From: Warburgia ugandensis
Lineage: Eukaryota > Streptophyta > Magnoliopsida > Canellales > Canellaceae
DNA length: 64,000 bases
Assembly: GCA_035236585.1 (NCBI GenBank)
Contig: CP141128.1
Coordinates: 22,287,618-22,351,617, forward strand
Direction of reading: 5' to 3'
Shown: one piece after another, positions 51,128 to 64,000 of the stretch
Numbering within the stretch: position 1 is the first letter of the stretch
Layout: each line of letters begins with the position of its first letter
Notes under the pieces: generated by a model
Told to the model about the DNA's origin: nothing
What the model saw: only the letters and a program-made list of their open reading frames with translations
The model's database searches: none
Translations under genes and position numbers: made by a program

Positions 51128-54032
51128 TGTAACACCCCAGATTTTCAAGACATTTTTTTTTATAATAATAATGGCATTTTAATTAAGAGCATTTGGGATC
51201 CCATGAGAAAAGTTTTATTTAACATTTTACTAAACCTATCTTAAAATGGTGTACATGTAATTTAAACCTAAATAAATAATCCGTGTATAAATCAACGTCA
51301 AATAAATAGGCGCCTTTATTTTAATTCAAATAAATGTCCAAAACACAATAATAATATGGCCCAGGGTCTATCCATCATAACATCCCATATAAATGTCCAA
51401 CATATGTCCAAACATCTAAATCACATCCAAATATAAAGTATGCAGTCCATAATAAAATCCAAATGATAATCCTGTTTAATGACTCACATCACTGTCTAAC
51501 ACTCTAGAAAAATGGTCTTTAGCAGCTCTCACGGCTTCTCAACAGCCTTGCTTTTCCTGTTATCGCGCTCGAGATCTAAGGCATTGCAAAACAAAGAAAT
51601 GCTTCAGCAAGTTATCGCTTGTGTAGGTACATAGACAATTAATGTAATAAATGAAAGAAATAATGAACAATACTGATAAAAAGTCTAACACTTATGAAAA
51701 TAGTGATATCATAATGCCATGTTCAAATAAATGCCAATTTATTCCATGTGCTAAAACATGCAGTCATAGAGTTAAAACATGACATGAATCAATAAAATGG
51801 AGCATACAACAAGAATAAGGGCACCCTAAGGTAATGGGTCCCACCACATCGCACTAACATCCCTGATCAGGAGTACACGTAGTCAACCTCTGAGTGTCGT
51901 CACACCCAGGCATATCATCCATAACCATGCTCATCATACATGCACACATAATAAGAATATGGGCCATCATGCTGCAGTGGCAACCCTCCATGGGTATCAA
52001 CCACAGCCACTCTCCGTCGACACCATAATGGGAGACATAGCGTCTGTCCCCATGGAAAGGCTCAGACCGGTAGTGTGGACTATCCATGTTACCAAACTCC
52101 TACCAAATGCCATCTATGGGCAGGTGTCTATCATATCACAAAATCATCACATCATAATCTCGGAAGGTGGGTGGCCGGCTTATTCCCTCCTAGCATGACG
52201 CCCACCGGGCGAGAGCACTCGTCATCAAATATAAAACATAGAAATCATATGTATATGCTAAAACTCAAGAGCACTTATAGCTTGAAATCCCCAAGACATG
52301 CCCCTCATCCTGGGGTTAGCCTATAAAAGGACCAGCTAATAAGCCTCTATTCTCATTTCCATGTAATCCATGCATTATATATATAATAAGAAATAAGTCT
52401 CTAATTAAGCATAACTAATTAACATCATGCTTGTAAAAACATTTTAAATAAGTTTATTCAGTAAAAGATTTCATTTTGGAATAACCATCCTGTACTCAAT
52501 GTCGCATGAAATCCACGGTAAATAATAATTGCAATTTAAAACACAATCACACATGATGCTATGTTTAAACATGGTTTAAAAATCAAGGCAAAACATTAGT
52601 TGTCGTCACCTACCTCTGTGTGAGACCACTAGCTTGCTAATAACTCCCTTTAACTGGTATATTCAAGTGCACCTGTACATGTCACATCACTATTTTAATA
52701 TTTTTCTAAAGAAAAAGTGGTCATTTCTAAGTTTTTAAGTTAAAACTAGGTCCGCGTCGTCAATACGGTCACAACGCCTCTTTCGGATCGTGATGTGGAC
52801 CTCTCTAGCTCCCAGAAATAAAGTTTTAGTGAAAACTACCCTCAAATGGGGCCTGCCGGACCACCATAAGGTGGTTTATACCGGCGGCACCCTTTTTCGC
52901 CGGTTTATACCGGCTTACACCGACGCACGAAGACGCTCGACCACCCATACGCCACACGGGACACACGCGTGCATGCGTCACGGTCGCCAGGACGTGCAGC
53001 GTCCCGGCCCCACAGCGCCTGCCAATCGCAGTCCATCCGCGAGTATGCGTCGCCGCGCACGCGTGCAATGCCGACGTCATCTCCCTGTGCGTCCTGGCAT
53101 CCGCGCCAAGGTGCCGACGCCGGAGAAGACGACCGGATTCCGGTCGTCTCCGGCGGAGCTACAGAGCTCCGTTTTGCGTGATTTTTGCGCCATTTTCTTC
53201 AGAATTCTCTCTAGAATCCATTTATGCCCTCCTTTTGCACTGATTTTTTTAAAAACCATAGTTTTTAAATGATTTTTCCCAAGTTCCTAAAATCATCCAT
53301 AGGTACTGGTTTTTGCGTTTTCTGGAGAAATCCACCGTTGGATCACTCCCAAATTTAAAGGGTTTTCTCTTGGGTCTATTGTGCACTAGTTGGACGGTGC
53401 GATTTTCAAACGGATGAGGTATGATCCTTAAAATCACGCTCCAACAGTAGCGTGCACACAGGTTCCTAAAAATCTGATTTTTTCCCTAATTTTTAAATGC
53501 TTTCCTAATTAATAAATAACGAAAAACATAGGTTTGAGGCTTACCTTGCACCTAGACGGAGTTGCTCGTGTTATCGGGGCTCCACTCGCCGAAAAAACGT
53601 GAATTTTTGCAGGCTAGGTTTCTGAGTAAAGCTCAGTGAAAATGGTCAAAGTGAAGCGTTTTGGCAACCTGGGGAGGGTAGATATAGGCCTATAGTCCTA
53701 GGGGAAGAGAACCTCTTCCATTCACGCCTCTTTCCATGGCTTCTCCGGCGATTTTGCCGGATCCGGGTACAGACGTGTGGAAGACGGGGGTGCCATTATC
53801 AATTTGGGCCCTGTGTAATACATTTCTGTCAAATGACAAAATTGCCCTTACAACTTCGACGGCTCATAACTCCCTCGTTTGAGCTCCGTTTTTCGCATTC
53901 TTGGTGGCGTTGGACTCGTATCGACGATCAATTTCAAATTATTATGTTTTCAGAAAAAAATTTCATCCATAAATTTTTATTTTAATTTATTTAATAATTT
54001 CCTATTTTATCCTAAAAATTAAGGATTTTACA
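51128..54032 (-). mobile_element. Solo LTR, copy 2 (2,905 bp), with perfect TTTAG duplication, inside the satellite
   Basis: The plus strand begins TGTAACACCCCAGATTTTC and ends GGATTTTACA. It is flanked by TTTAG at 51123-51127 and 54033-54037. Removing the insert plus one TTTAG rejoins an S1-S2 junction of the satellite (AAGTTTAG then ACATT). It has no coding domain. The CpG-rich core is at about 52850-53170. It is clearly related to 6319-9020 through several shared blocks, in the same orientation. It proves that this part of the array is older than the insertion. Confidence 0.9.
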
Positions 54033-57000
54033 TTTAGACATTATGTTTGGGAACTTTTTAGACTCAAAGTGATTTGACTTTGTTCCTCGGGACTTATGCG
54101 GACATTTAATGTTTTGACATTGTGTCTTAGGGAATCCTAATGCTTAAAGTGCTCGGGGAATTGTGCCAAGGATCATCCAACGGCTTGAGAAGTTTAGCCA
54201 TTGTGTTTGGGGACATCCCATGAGTTAAAGTGAGTTGATTTTGTGGCCAGGGACTTGGATATTTGATGTTTTAGCATTGTGCTTCAAGCATTGTGCCAAG
54301 AATCATTCAACAGTTAAAAAAGTTTAGACGTTATGTTTGGAAACTTCTAAGGACTCTAAGCAATTTGAGTTGTTCCAAGGGAATATCATGGACATTTAAT
54401 TTTTTTGGCATTTTAACTTGTGACTTCCCAGCACTTAACATGCTCTTACATTGTTCCAAAGATCATCCAATATCTTGAAAATTTTAGATATTGTGTTTGG
54501 AAACTTCTAAGGACTTGAATTGATTTGACTTTGTGCTTAGGAAATTCCAAGGACATGTAATGTTTTGAAATTATACCATAGGACTTTCAAACAATTAAGC
54601 TAAGGATCATCCAACTACTTGAAAAGTTTGGATGTTGATTTTGGTACTTCAGAAGTGATTTGGCTTTGTACCTAGGGACATCCAAGGTTATGAAATGTTT
54701 TGGCATTATGAATTGGGACTTCTTAATGCTTAATGTTCTCAAACATTGTGCCAAGGATCATCCAATGGCTTGAAAAGTTTAGACATTGTGTTTGGAAACT
54801 TTCTAAGAATTAAAGCAAGTAGACTTTGTGGCTAGGGACTTCTAAGCACATGTAATGTCTTGCCATTGTGCCTTGGGGCTTTGATGTGCTTAAAATGCTC
54901 GGATATTGTCTCTAGTATCATCCCATGGCGTGAAAAGTATAAACATTGTGTTTGCAAACATCCCACTACTCAAAGTGAGTTGACTTTGTGCCAAGGGACT
55001 TCCACAGACTGGTAACATTTTGGCATTGTTCCTTGGGGTTTCCCAACATTTAAGTGCTCAAACATTGTCCAAAGGATTAAACAACATCTTAAAAAGTTTA
55101 TACATTGCACTTGGGAGCATCCCATTACTTGAAGCAATTTGATTTTATGCCTAGGGTCTTCCAAGGAAATCTATTGTTTTCATATTATCACATGGTACTT
55201 CCCATTGCTTAACATGCTTGAACATTGTGCCAAGGATCATTCAAAGGTTTAAAAATTAAGACATGATGATGGGAACATCGTAGGACTTGAAGTGATTTGA
55301 CTTTGAGCCTAGTTACTTTCCCTGGACATGTAATCTTTTGACATTGTGCCTTCGAACTCCCCAGCACTTAACATTCTCGGTCATTGTGCTAATGATCATC
55401 CAACAGCTTGAAAAGTGTAGATGTTGGGTTTGGGAACTTCTTAGGACTCGAAGTGATTTGACTTTATGTTTAGGAACTTCCTTGGACATGTAATATTTTA
55501 CCATTGAGACTTAGGACTTCCCAACTCTTAACATGCTCAGACAGTGCACAAGGATCCAAAGGCTAGAAAAGTTTAGATGTTGTGTTTGGGAACTTCCCAA
55601 GACTCAAAGATATTTGACTTTGTGCCTTGGGCTTTCCAGCTCTTAAAGTTCTTAGACAGAGCAAGGATCATCCAACGGCTTGAAAAGTTTAGACATTGTG
55701 TTTGCAAACTTCCCAGGATTTGAAGCATTATGAATTTGTGCCTAGGGACTTGCAACAAAATCAATTTTTTTAAAAATTGTGCCCTAGAACTTCCAAGTGG
55801 AAAATGTGCTTGAAAATTGAGCCAAGGATCATCCAACAGTTTGAAAAAACATTGTTTTGGGCAACATCCCAGGACTGAAAGCAAATTAACTTTGTGCCTA
55901 GGGACTTCCTAGGACATTTAATGTTTTGGCAATGTTCCTCGGAGCTTCCTTGTGCTTAAAGTTCTCAGACATTGTCCAAAGGATCATACAACTTCTTGAA
56001 AAGTTTTGATATTGTGCTTGGGAACATCCCATGACTCGAAGCAATTTGACTTTGTGCTTAAGGTCTTCCAAGTAAATCCATTGTTTTGATATTTTTACTT
56101 GGGACTTCCCAGTGCTTAACATACTTGAACATTGTGCTAAGGATCATCCAATGGTTTAAAAATCAATGGGAACATCTAAGGGCTCGAAGTAATTTGACTT
56201 TGTGCCAAGGACTTTCCATGGACATGCATTGTTTTGACATTGTACCTGTTGGAATTCCCAGCACTTAACAGGCTTAGACATTGTGCTAATGATCACCCAA
56301 CGGCTTGAAAAGTGTAGATGTCGTGTTTGGGAACTTCCTAGGACTTAAAGAAATTTGACTTTGTCCCGATGGATTTCGAGGGAAATGCATTATTTTGATA
56401 TCGTGCTTGGGTACTTCCTAGTTTTTAACTTGCTTGAACATTGTGCCAAGGATCATCCAAAGGTTAGAAAACTTTAGACATTGGGTTTAAGAACATCCCA
56501 AGATTCGAAATGAGTTGACTTTATGCCTAAGGACTTCCAAGGACTTGTAATATTTTAGCATTGTGCATTGGGACCTCCTAGCGCTTACTGTTCTTAAACA
56601 TTGCGCCAAGAGTCATCCTAGGACTAAAAGTGATTTGACTTTGTGGCTAAGGACTTCCAAGGACATGTAATGCTTTGGCTGTGTGCCTTGGGGCTTGCTA
56701 GCACTTAAAGTACTCGGACATTGTTCTGAGATCATCCAACAGCTAGCAATGTTTAGACATTGTGTTTGCAAACATCACATGACTCGAATCGAATTGACTT
56801 TGTGTATAAGGATTACCAAGGAAATGTATTGTTTTCGTATTGTGCCATGGGACTTTCCAATGAATAAAGTGCTCAAACATTGTGCCAAGGATCATCCAAC
56901 GGTTTAAAAATTTAGACATACTGATGGGAACATCCCTAGAAATCAAATGATTTGACTTTGTGCCTAGGGACTTCCATGGATATGTAATATTTTAACATTG

Positions 57001-60000
57001 TGACTTGGGATATCCTAGGGCTTAACTTGCTCGAACATTGCACCAAGCATCATCCAATGGCCTGAAATGTTTAGACAATGTCTGGAAACTTTGTAGGATT
57101 CAAAGTGAGTTGACTTTGTGCCAAGGGACTTCTAAAGAGATGTAATGTTAGAGCATTATTCATTATACCAAAGATCATCCAAGGGCATGAAAAGTTTAGA
57201 TGTGCTTGGGAACTTTTAGGACTAAAGTGATTTGAATTTATGCCTAGGGACTTTTGAGGACATGTAATGCTTTGGCATTGTGCCTTAGGGCTTCCTAGCA
57301 TTTAAAGTGCTCAGACATTGTTCCAAGGATCATCCAATGGCTGGCAATGATTAGAAACTATATTTGTGAACATCCCAAGACTCGAATCGATTTGAGCTTG
57401 TGTATAATGATTGCTAAGGCAATGCATTGTTTTGATAGTGCTTTGGGACTTCCTAGTGAATAATGCGCTCGAACATTGTGCTAAGGATCATCCAATGGTT
57501 TGAAAATTTAGACACACTAATGGGAACATCCCTAGAAATGAAGTGATTTAACTTTGTGACTAGGGACTTCCATGGACATGTAATATTTTAACATTGTGCC
57601 TTAGAACAACCCAGTGCTTAATCTGCTTGGACATTATTCCAAGCACTTGAAGTGATTTGTTTGGGGATCTCCCAGCACTTGAAGTGATTTGACTTTATGC
57701 CTGGGACTTCCAAGGACATTAGTATTTTGGCATTGTGCATTGGGACTTTTCAACACTTAATATTCTTGGACTTTGCACTAAAGATCATCCAACAGCTTGA
57801 AAAGTTTAGATGTTGTGTTTGGAACTGCCCAGGGCTCAAAGTGATATGACTTTATACCAAGGGACTTCCAAGGGTAATGTTTTGACATTTTTCATTGGGG
57901 CTTCATTGTGCTTAAAGTGCTTGGACATTGTGCCAAGGTTGTCCAACAACTTGAAAAATTTAGACATTGTATTAGGGAACTTCCTAGGACTCAAAGTGAT
58001 TTGACTTTGTAGTTAGGTACCTTGATTGACATGTAATGTTTTAGCATTGTGCATTGGGACTTGCCAATGCTTAATGTTGTTGGACATTGTGACAAGGATC
58101 ATCTAGCGGCTTAAACAATATAGACGTTATGTTTGGGAACTTCCTTAGACTTGAACTGATTTAATTTTGTTATTGGACAATTGCAAGGACTTGTAATGTT
58201 TTTGTATCATGCCTCAGGGCTTCCTAGCACTTAAAATGCTCTGACATTGTGCCAACGATCACTCAACAGCTTGAAAGTATGGACATTGTGTTTGGAAACT
58301 TCCCAGGACTCAAAGTGATTTAACTTTATACCTAGGGACTTCCAAGGACATATAATGTTTTAGCATTGTGCATTAGGACTTTCTAGCGTGTAATGTTCTT
58401 GGATGTTGCACCAAGGATCATTCAACAACTTGAAAAGTTTAGACATTTTGTTTGAGAACTTCCTAGGAATCGAAGTGATTTGACTTTGTGCTAAGGACTT
58501 CTAGACATGTAATGTTTTGGTATGTGCCTTGGGGCTTCCTAACAATTAAAGTGATTGGACATTGCACCAAGGATCTTCCAAAGGCTTGAAAAGTTTAGAC
58601 ATTGTGTTTTTTGAACATCTTAGGGTCAAAGCAATTTGGGTTTGTTCCTAAGGACTACCAAGCTAATGTATTCTTTTGATATTAGACCTTAGGTCTTCCC
58701 ATTGTTTAACATACTTGAACATTGTAACAAGGATTATCCAATGGTATGAATATTTAGACATAATGTTTAGAACATCCTCGGACTCAAAGTAATTTGACTT
58801 TGTGCCTAGCACTTCCATAGACATGTAATGTTTTAACATTGTGCCTTCAAACTTCCTACTACTTAATGTGCTTGAACATTGTGCCAAGGATCATCCAACG
58901 ACTTAAAAAGTGTACAAGTTGTGTTTGGGAACTTCTCAGTACTCGAGGCAACTTGACTTTGTGCCTAGGGACAACCATGGACATGTAATGTTTTTACATT
59001 TTTACATTGGACTTTTGACACTTAACATGCCTAAAACATTGTGCCAAGGCTCATCCAATGGATTGAAAAGTTTAAACTTTGTGTTCATGAACTTTCCAAG
59101 ACATGAAGTGATCTACCTTTGTGCCTAAGGACTTCCCATGACATGGAATGTTTTGGCATAGTGTCATGGACTTCCCAACCCTTAAAGTGCTCGACCATTG
59201 TGCCAAGGATCATCCAACTGGTTAAAAAGTTTAGACATTGTTTGGGAACCTCCCATGACTCAAAGTTAGTTGACTTGGTGCCTAGGGACTTCCAAGGGCA
59301 TATAATGTTTTAGCATTGTTCCCTCGGGCTTCCTAGAGCCTAAAGTGCTTGGACTTTGTGCCAATGATCATCCAACAGCTTCAAAAGCTTAGACATTATG
59401 TTTTGGAACAATCCAAGGCTTGAAGCGATTTGACTTTGTGCCTAGGGACTTCCAAGGAAATATATTATTTTGATATTTTGACTTGAAACTTCCAGTGCTT
59501 AATGTGCTCAAACATTGTGCCAAGGATCATCCAATAGTTTAAAAATTAAGGCATAGAGATGGGAACATCCCAAGACTTGAAGTGATTTGAATTTATGCTT
59601 AAGGACTTTCCACGAACACCTAATGTTTTGAAATTTTCCTTTTGGACTTTTTAACACTTAACATGGTAGAATATTGAGCTAAGGATCATCGAATGGCTTA
59701 AAAAGTGCAAAAGTTTTTTGGTAACTTCCCAAGACTCGAAGTGATTCAATAGCTTGAAAAGTTTAGGCATTAAATTGGGGAACTTACCAGGACTTGAAGT
59801 GATGTGACATTGTTCCAACTGACTTCCAAGGGTATGTAATGTTTTGTCATTGTGTTGGAGCTTTCCATCGCTTAAAGTGCTCGAACATTGTGCCAAGCAT
59901 CATTTAATGGCTTGAAAAGTTTAGACATTGTGTTTGGGAACATCCTAGGACTCAAAGAGACAGCTTTGTGCCCAGGACCTTCTAGAGACATTTAATGTTT

Positions 60001-63000
60001 TGGTGTGTTCCTTGAGGTTTCCTAGCACTTAAAGAGCTCAGACATTGTACCAAGGATCATTCAACGACTTGAAAAATTTAGACATTGTGTAGGAACATCT
60101 TAGGACTTGAAGGAATTTGACTTTGAGCCTAGAGACATCCAAGGAAACTTATTGTTTTGATTTTGTGCCCTGGTACTTCTCAATGTTTAACATGCTTGAA
60201 AATTGTGCCAAGGATCATCCAATGGTTTGAAAATTTAGACAACTATGGGAACATCCTAAGACTCGAAGTGATTTGACTTTGTGCCTAGGGACTTCAATGG
60301 CCATGTATTGTTTTGGCATTGTGTCTTAGGATTTCCTAGAGCTTAATGTCCTCGAATGTTGTGCCAAGGATATTCTAATAGCGTGAAAATTTTAGATGTC
60401 ATGTTTGGGAACTTCTAGGGCTTGAAGCTATTTTACTTTGTGTAGACTTTCAAGTATATGTATTATTTGACATTGTGCCTTGTAACTTTCCACATTTTAA
60501 GTGCCCAAACATCATGCTAAGAATAATCCAACAGCATGAAAACTTTGGCACTATGTTTGCAAACATACTAGGACATGATGTTATTTGACTTTGTGCCGAG
60601 GGACACAGACATGTATTATTTTGACAATGTCCCTTGAGACTTCTCAACATTTGAAGTGCCCGTACAATATGCCAAGGATCATCCAACATCTTGAAAAGTT
60701 CAGATGTTTTGTTTGGGAACATCCCAAGACTCGAAGTGACTTAACTTTGTACCTAAAGATGTCCAAGAACATTAATGTTTTGGCATTGCGCCTTGGGACC
60801 CTCTAGCGCTCAAAGTGCTTAGACATTGTGCCAAGGACCATCCAACGACTTGAAAAGTTTAGGTTTTGGAACTTCCCATGACTTGAAGCAATTTGTATTT
60901 GTGCTTAGGACTTCTAAGGATGTGTACTACTTTAAAATTGTGCCTTAGGCCTTCCCACCATTTAAAATGCTCTAACATTGTACTAAGGATCATCCAACGA
61001 CTTGAAAATTTTAGACATTTGGTTTGGGAACATCTTAGAACTCGAAGTGATTTGACTTTCTACCTAGGGACATCCAAGGTTATCTTGGCATTGTGCCTCG
61101 TGGCATCCTAGTGCTCAAAGTGCTTGGACATTGTGCCAGGGATCATCCATCGGCTTGAAAAGTTTAGACATTGTGTTTCAAAACTTTACAGGACATGAGG
61201 TGATTTGACTTTGAGCTTAGGAACTTCCAAGAGGGTGTGATGTTTGGCATTGTGCTATGAAACTTTTTAGTGCTTAAAGTTCTCAAATATTGTGCCAAGG
61301 ATCATTCAATGACTTGAAAAGTCTAGACATTGTATTTAGAAACATCCTAGGGCTTGAAGCATTTTGACTTTGTTTCTATAGATTTCAAAGGACATGCAAT
61401 TTTTGAAATTGTGCCTTTGGACTTTTTGATGCTTCAACTGCTCAGACATTGGCGAAGGATCATCCAATGGCTTGACAAGATTAGAAGTTGTGTTAGGAAA
61501 CTTCCTAGGACTCAAAGCAATTTGACTTTCTATCGAGGGACATTCAAGGACATCTATTATTTTGAGGTTTTGCATTGAGGGTTCCCAACATTTAAAGTGC
61601 CTAGACATTGTACCAAAGATCATCCAACAACTTGAAAATTTTAGATATTGTATCCAGGAACTTTCTAAGACTCAAAGTGATTTGATTTTGTGCCTAAGGA
61701 CTTCCATGGACATGTATTATTTTGATATTGTGCCTTGGGACTTCCTTGAGCTTAATGTGTTCAGGCATTATGGCAAGGATCATCCAATGACATGAAAAGT
61801 TTGGAAGTTGTGTTTGGCAACTTCCTAAGACTCATAATGATTTAACTTCGTACCTAAGACTTCCAAGGGCGTATTATTTTGACATTGGGCCAAGGATCAT
61901 CCAATATCTTGAAAATTTTAGACATTGTGTTTGGAAACATCCGAGCATATGAAGTTATTTGACTTTGTGTCAAGGGACATACAAGGACATGTATTGTTTT
62001 GACATTGTGCTAAGGATCATCCAACTGCTTAAAAATTGTAGAAGTTGTGTTTGGAAATTTCCCAGTACACCAAGTGATTTGACTTTGTGCCTAGGGACTT
62101 CCATGGACATGTAATATTTTGAAATTATGGCTAGGACTTCTCAACACTTAATGTGTTTAGACATTGTGCCAAGGATCATCATCCAACTGTTTGAAAATTT
62201 TATATGTTGTGTTTGAGAACTTCACAAGACTTGAAGTGATTTGACATTGTGCTTAGGTACTTCCAAGGACATGTAATGTTTTGGCACTGCACCTTCAGGC
62301 TTCCCAATGATTAAAGTGCTCATTGTGCCAAGAATCATCTAATGGCTTGAAAAATATAAAAAATGTGTTAGGAAACATCCCAAGACTCGAAGCAACTTGA
62401 ATTTGTGCCTATGGACATCCTTGCCAATGCTCAAGGTGCTTAAGCATTGTCCAAGGATCATCCAATGAAGTGAAAAGTTTAGGCATTGAGTTTGGGAACT
62501 TCTCAGAACTCGAAGTGATTTAACTTTGTGTCTAGGGACTTCTAAGGGCATGTAATGTTTTGGCATTATGCTTTGTGGCTTCCCATTGCTTAAAGTACTC
62601 GCACATAGTGCCAAGGATCATCCAACAGCTTGAAAAGTATCGACATTGTGTTTGGGAACATCACATGACTAGAAGCGACTTGGCTTTGTGCCAAGGGACT
62701 TCTAAGTATATGTAATTTTTTAGCATTGTGCCTTGGAGCATCCCAACACTTAAAGTGCTCAGACATTGTGCCAAGGATCATCCAATGGCTTAAAAAGTTT
62801 ACACATTGTGTTTGGTAATACCCCATGAAGCAAAGCTATTTGACTTTGTGCCTTAGGGACTTCCAATAAAATGTATTGTCTTAATATTGGGTCTTTGGAG
62901 TTTTTAGTGCTTAACATGCTCGAACATTGTGCCAAGGATCATCTAGCTGTTTGAAAATTTAGACGTATTGATGGGAACTCCCAAGAGTTGAAGTTATTTG

Positions 63001-64000
63001 ACTTTATTCCTAGGGATTTTCATGGACATGTAATGTTTTGAGATTGTTCCTTTGGACCTCCTATCCCTTAACAAGTTCAGAGATTGTACTAAAAATTTTA
63101 TGCATTGTGTTTGCAAACGTCCCAAGATAAGAAAGGATCTGACATTATGCTTAGGGACTTCCAATGACATTGAATGTTTTGGCATTGTTCCTTGGGACTT
63201 CCAAGTGCAAAAGTTCTTGCATATTGTGCCAAGGATATTCAGTGGCTTGAAAAGTTTAGACATCGTGTTTGGGAACATTCTAGGACTCAAAGTGAGTTGA
63301 CTTTGTGCCTGGGTACTTCCAGGGACATGTAACATTTGGCATTGTGCCTTGGGGCTTCCTAGTGCTTGAAATGCTTGGACATTGTGCCAATGATCATCCA
63401 CCGAATTGAAAAGTTTAGACATTGTGTTTTGGAGCATCTTAGGATGGGATGCAATTTGACTTAGTGGCTAGGGACTTCCAATGAAATGTATTATTTTGAT
63501 ATTGTGCTTTAGTACTTCACAGTAGTTAACATACTTGAACATTGTGCCAAGGATCATCCAATGGTTTGAAACTTTAGATATAGTGATGGGAACAACCTAG
63601 GAGAAGTGAATTGACTTTGTATGTAGGGAATTCCATGGACATGTACTATTTTGACATTGTGCCTTTGGACATCAAAGCGATTAACATGCTCGGGCATTGT
63701 GCTAAGGATCTTTCCATGGTTTGAAAAGTGTAGAAGATGTGTTTTGGAACTTCTAAGGAGTTGAAGTGATTTGACATTGTACCTACAGACTTCCAAGAAC
63801 ATGTAATATTTTGACATTGTGCCTTGGGGCTTCCTAGGAATAAAGTAATTAGACTTTGTGCCAAGGATCATACAATAGCTTGAAAAGTTTATACATTGTA
63901 TTTGAAAACTTTCCAAGACTTGAAGCTATTTGATTTTGTGCCTAGGGACTTCCAAGGAAATGTATTGTTTTAATATTGTTCCTTAGGATTTCCAAGTGCT

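Larger units (their letters stand above)
48649..64000. repeat. 160-bp satellite array built from four 40-bp subrepeats; interrupted by a solo LTR
   Basis: From 48649 to the window edge, except 51128-54032, the sequence is a tandem array with about 160-bp monomers (roughly 78 copies in 12.4 kb). Each monomer divides into four 40-bp units: S1 begins GACATTGTGCCAAGGATCAT; S2 GACATTGTGTTTGGGAACAT; S3 GACTTTGTGCCTAGGGACTT; S4 GACATTGTGCCTTGGGACTT. S1-S3 end in T-rich tails (GTTTA, GATTT, GTTTT) and S4 ends GCTCG. Monomers differ widely, with small indels. Variant blocks recur together: an S2 form with GATGGGAACATCC follows an S1 form with GGTTTAAAAATTTA and precedes an S3 form with CCATGGACATG. 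All open frames in the array are by-products of repetition. Monomer length is typical of plant satellites; a centromeric or heterochromatic place is inference. Confidence 0.93.

Noticed and set aside
48649..64000. Many 60-150-codon frames in the array with recurring phrases
   Set aside because: 40 and 160 are not multiples of three, so each frame just cycles through the repeat in different phases. No single frame is conserved.
48649..64000. CRISPR-like regular spacing of a short motif
   Set aside because: The sequence between motifs is itself repeated, not unique spacers. No cas genes exist and the context is a plant genome.

Overview
The window looks like a transposon-rich stretch of a plant nuclear chromosome, most likely from an angiosperm. 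The evidence is a GT-AG split gene with plant-type short exons, several plant LTR-retrotransposon types (Athila-like and Reina-like Ty3/gypsy, Ty1/copia), a BED-finger hAT transposase relic, a LINE, and Au-type tRNA-derived SINEs. I cannot name the species. No bacterial genes, rRNA genes, functional tRNA genes or CRISPR arrays were seen.

Layout. (1) 1-21.6 kb is a nest of mostly minus-strand elements: a nearly open Athila-type pol cut by the window edge; a gypsy gag/protease relic split by an Au SINE and by a 2.7-kb solo LTR; a non-autonomous LTR element carrying only gag and protease (9631-13012), lying in a hAT relic; and a Ty1/copia relic with one LTR. (2) 21.62-46.18 kb is the only cellular gene recognised, a plus-strand BTB/POZ-BACK protein gene. 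Eleven exons are visible and encode about 773 residues; the 5' part is missing. Intron 3 is 18.8 kb and holds an Au SINE, an LTR relic split by a 4.75-kb Reina-type chromovirus, a LINE, a MITE-like foldback and a copia relic. Intron 6 holds a second intronic Au SINE and a possible further SINE. (3) 46.2-48.65 kb is the gene's 3' flank plus a broken member of the gag-protease element family. (4) 48.65-64.0 kb, to the window edge, is a satellite array with 160-bp monomers, each made of four diverged 40-bp subrepeats that begin GACATTGTG or close to it. A 2,905-bp solo LTR with a perfect TTTAG duplication sits inside the array.

How the parts relate. Almost all elements with a coding direction run opposite to the BTB gene, as expected if sense insertions in introns are selected against. 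If the missing BTB N-terminus lies left of the window, the whole first 21.6 kb is also intron. The transposon reading frames carry stops and missense changes that fit C-to-T decay of methylated DNA. Only the BTB gene looks intact, and it is the only visible candidate for present cellular function. The least familiar object is the 40 x 4 = 160-bp hierarchical satellite with linked variant blocks.
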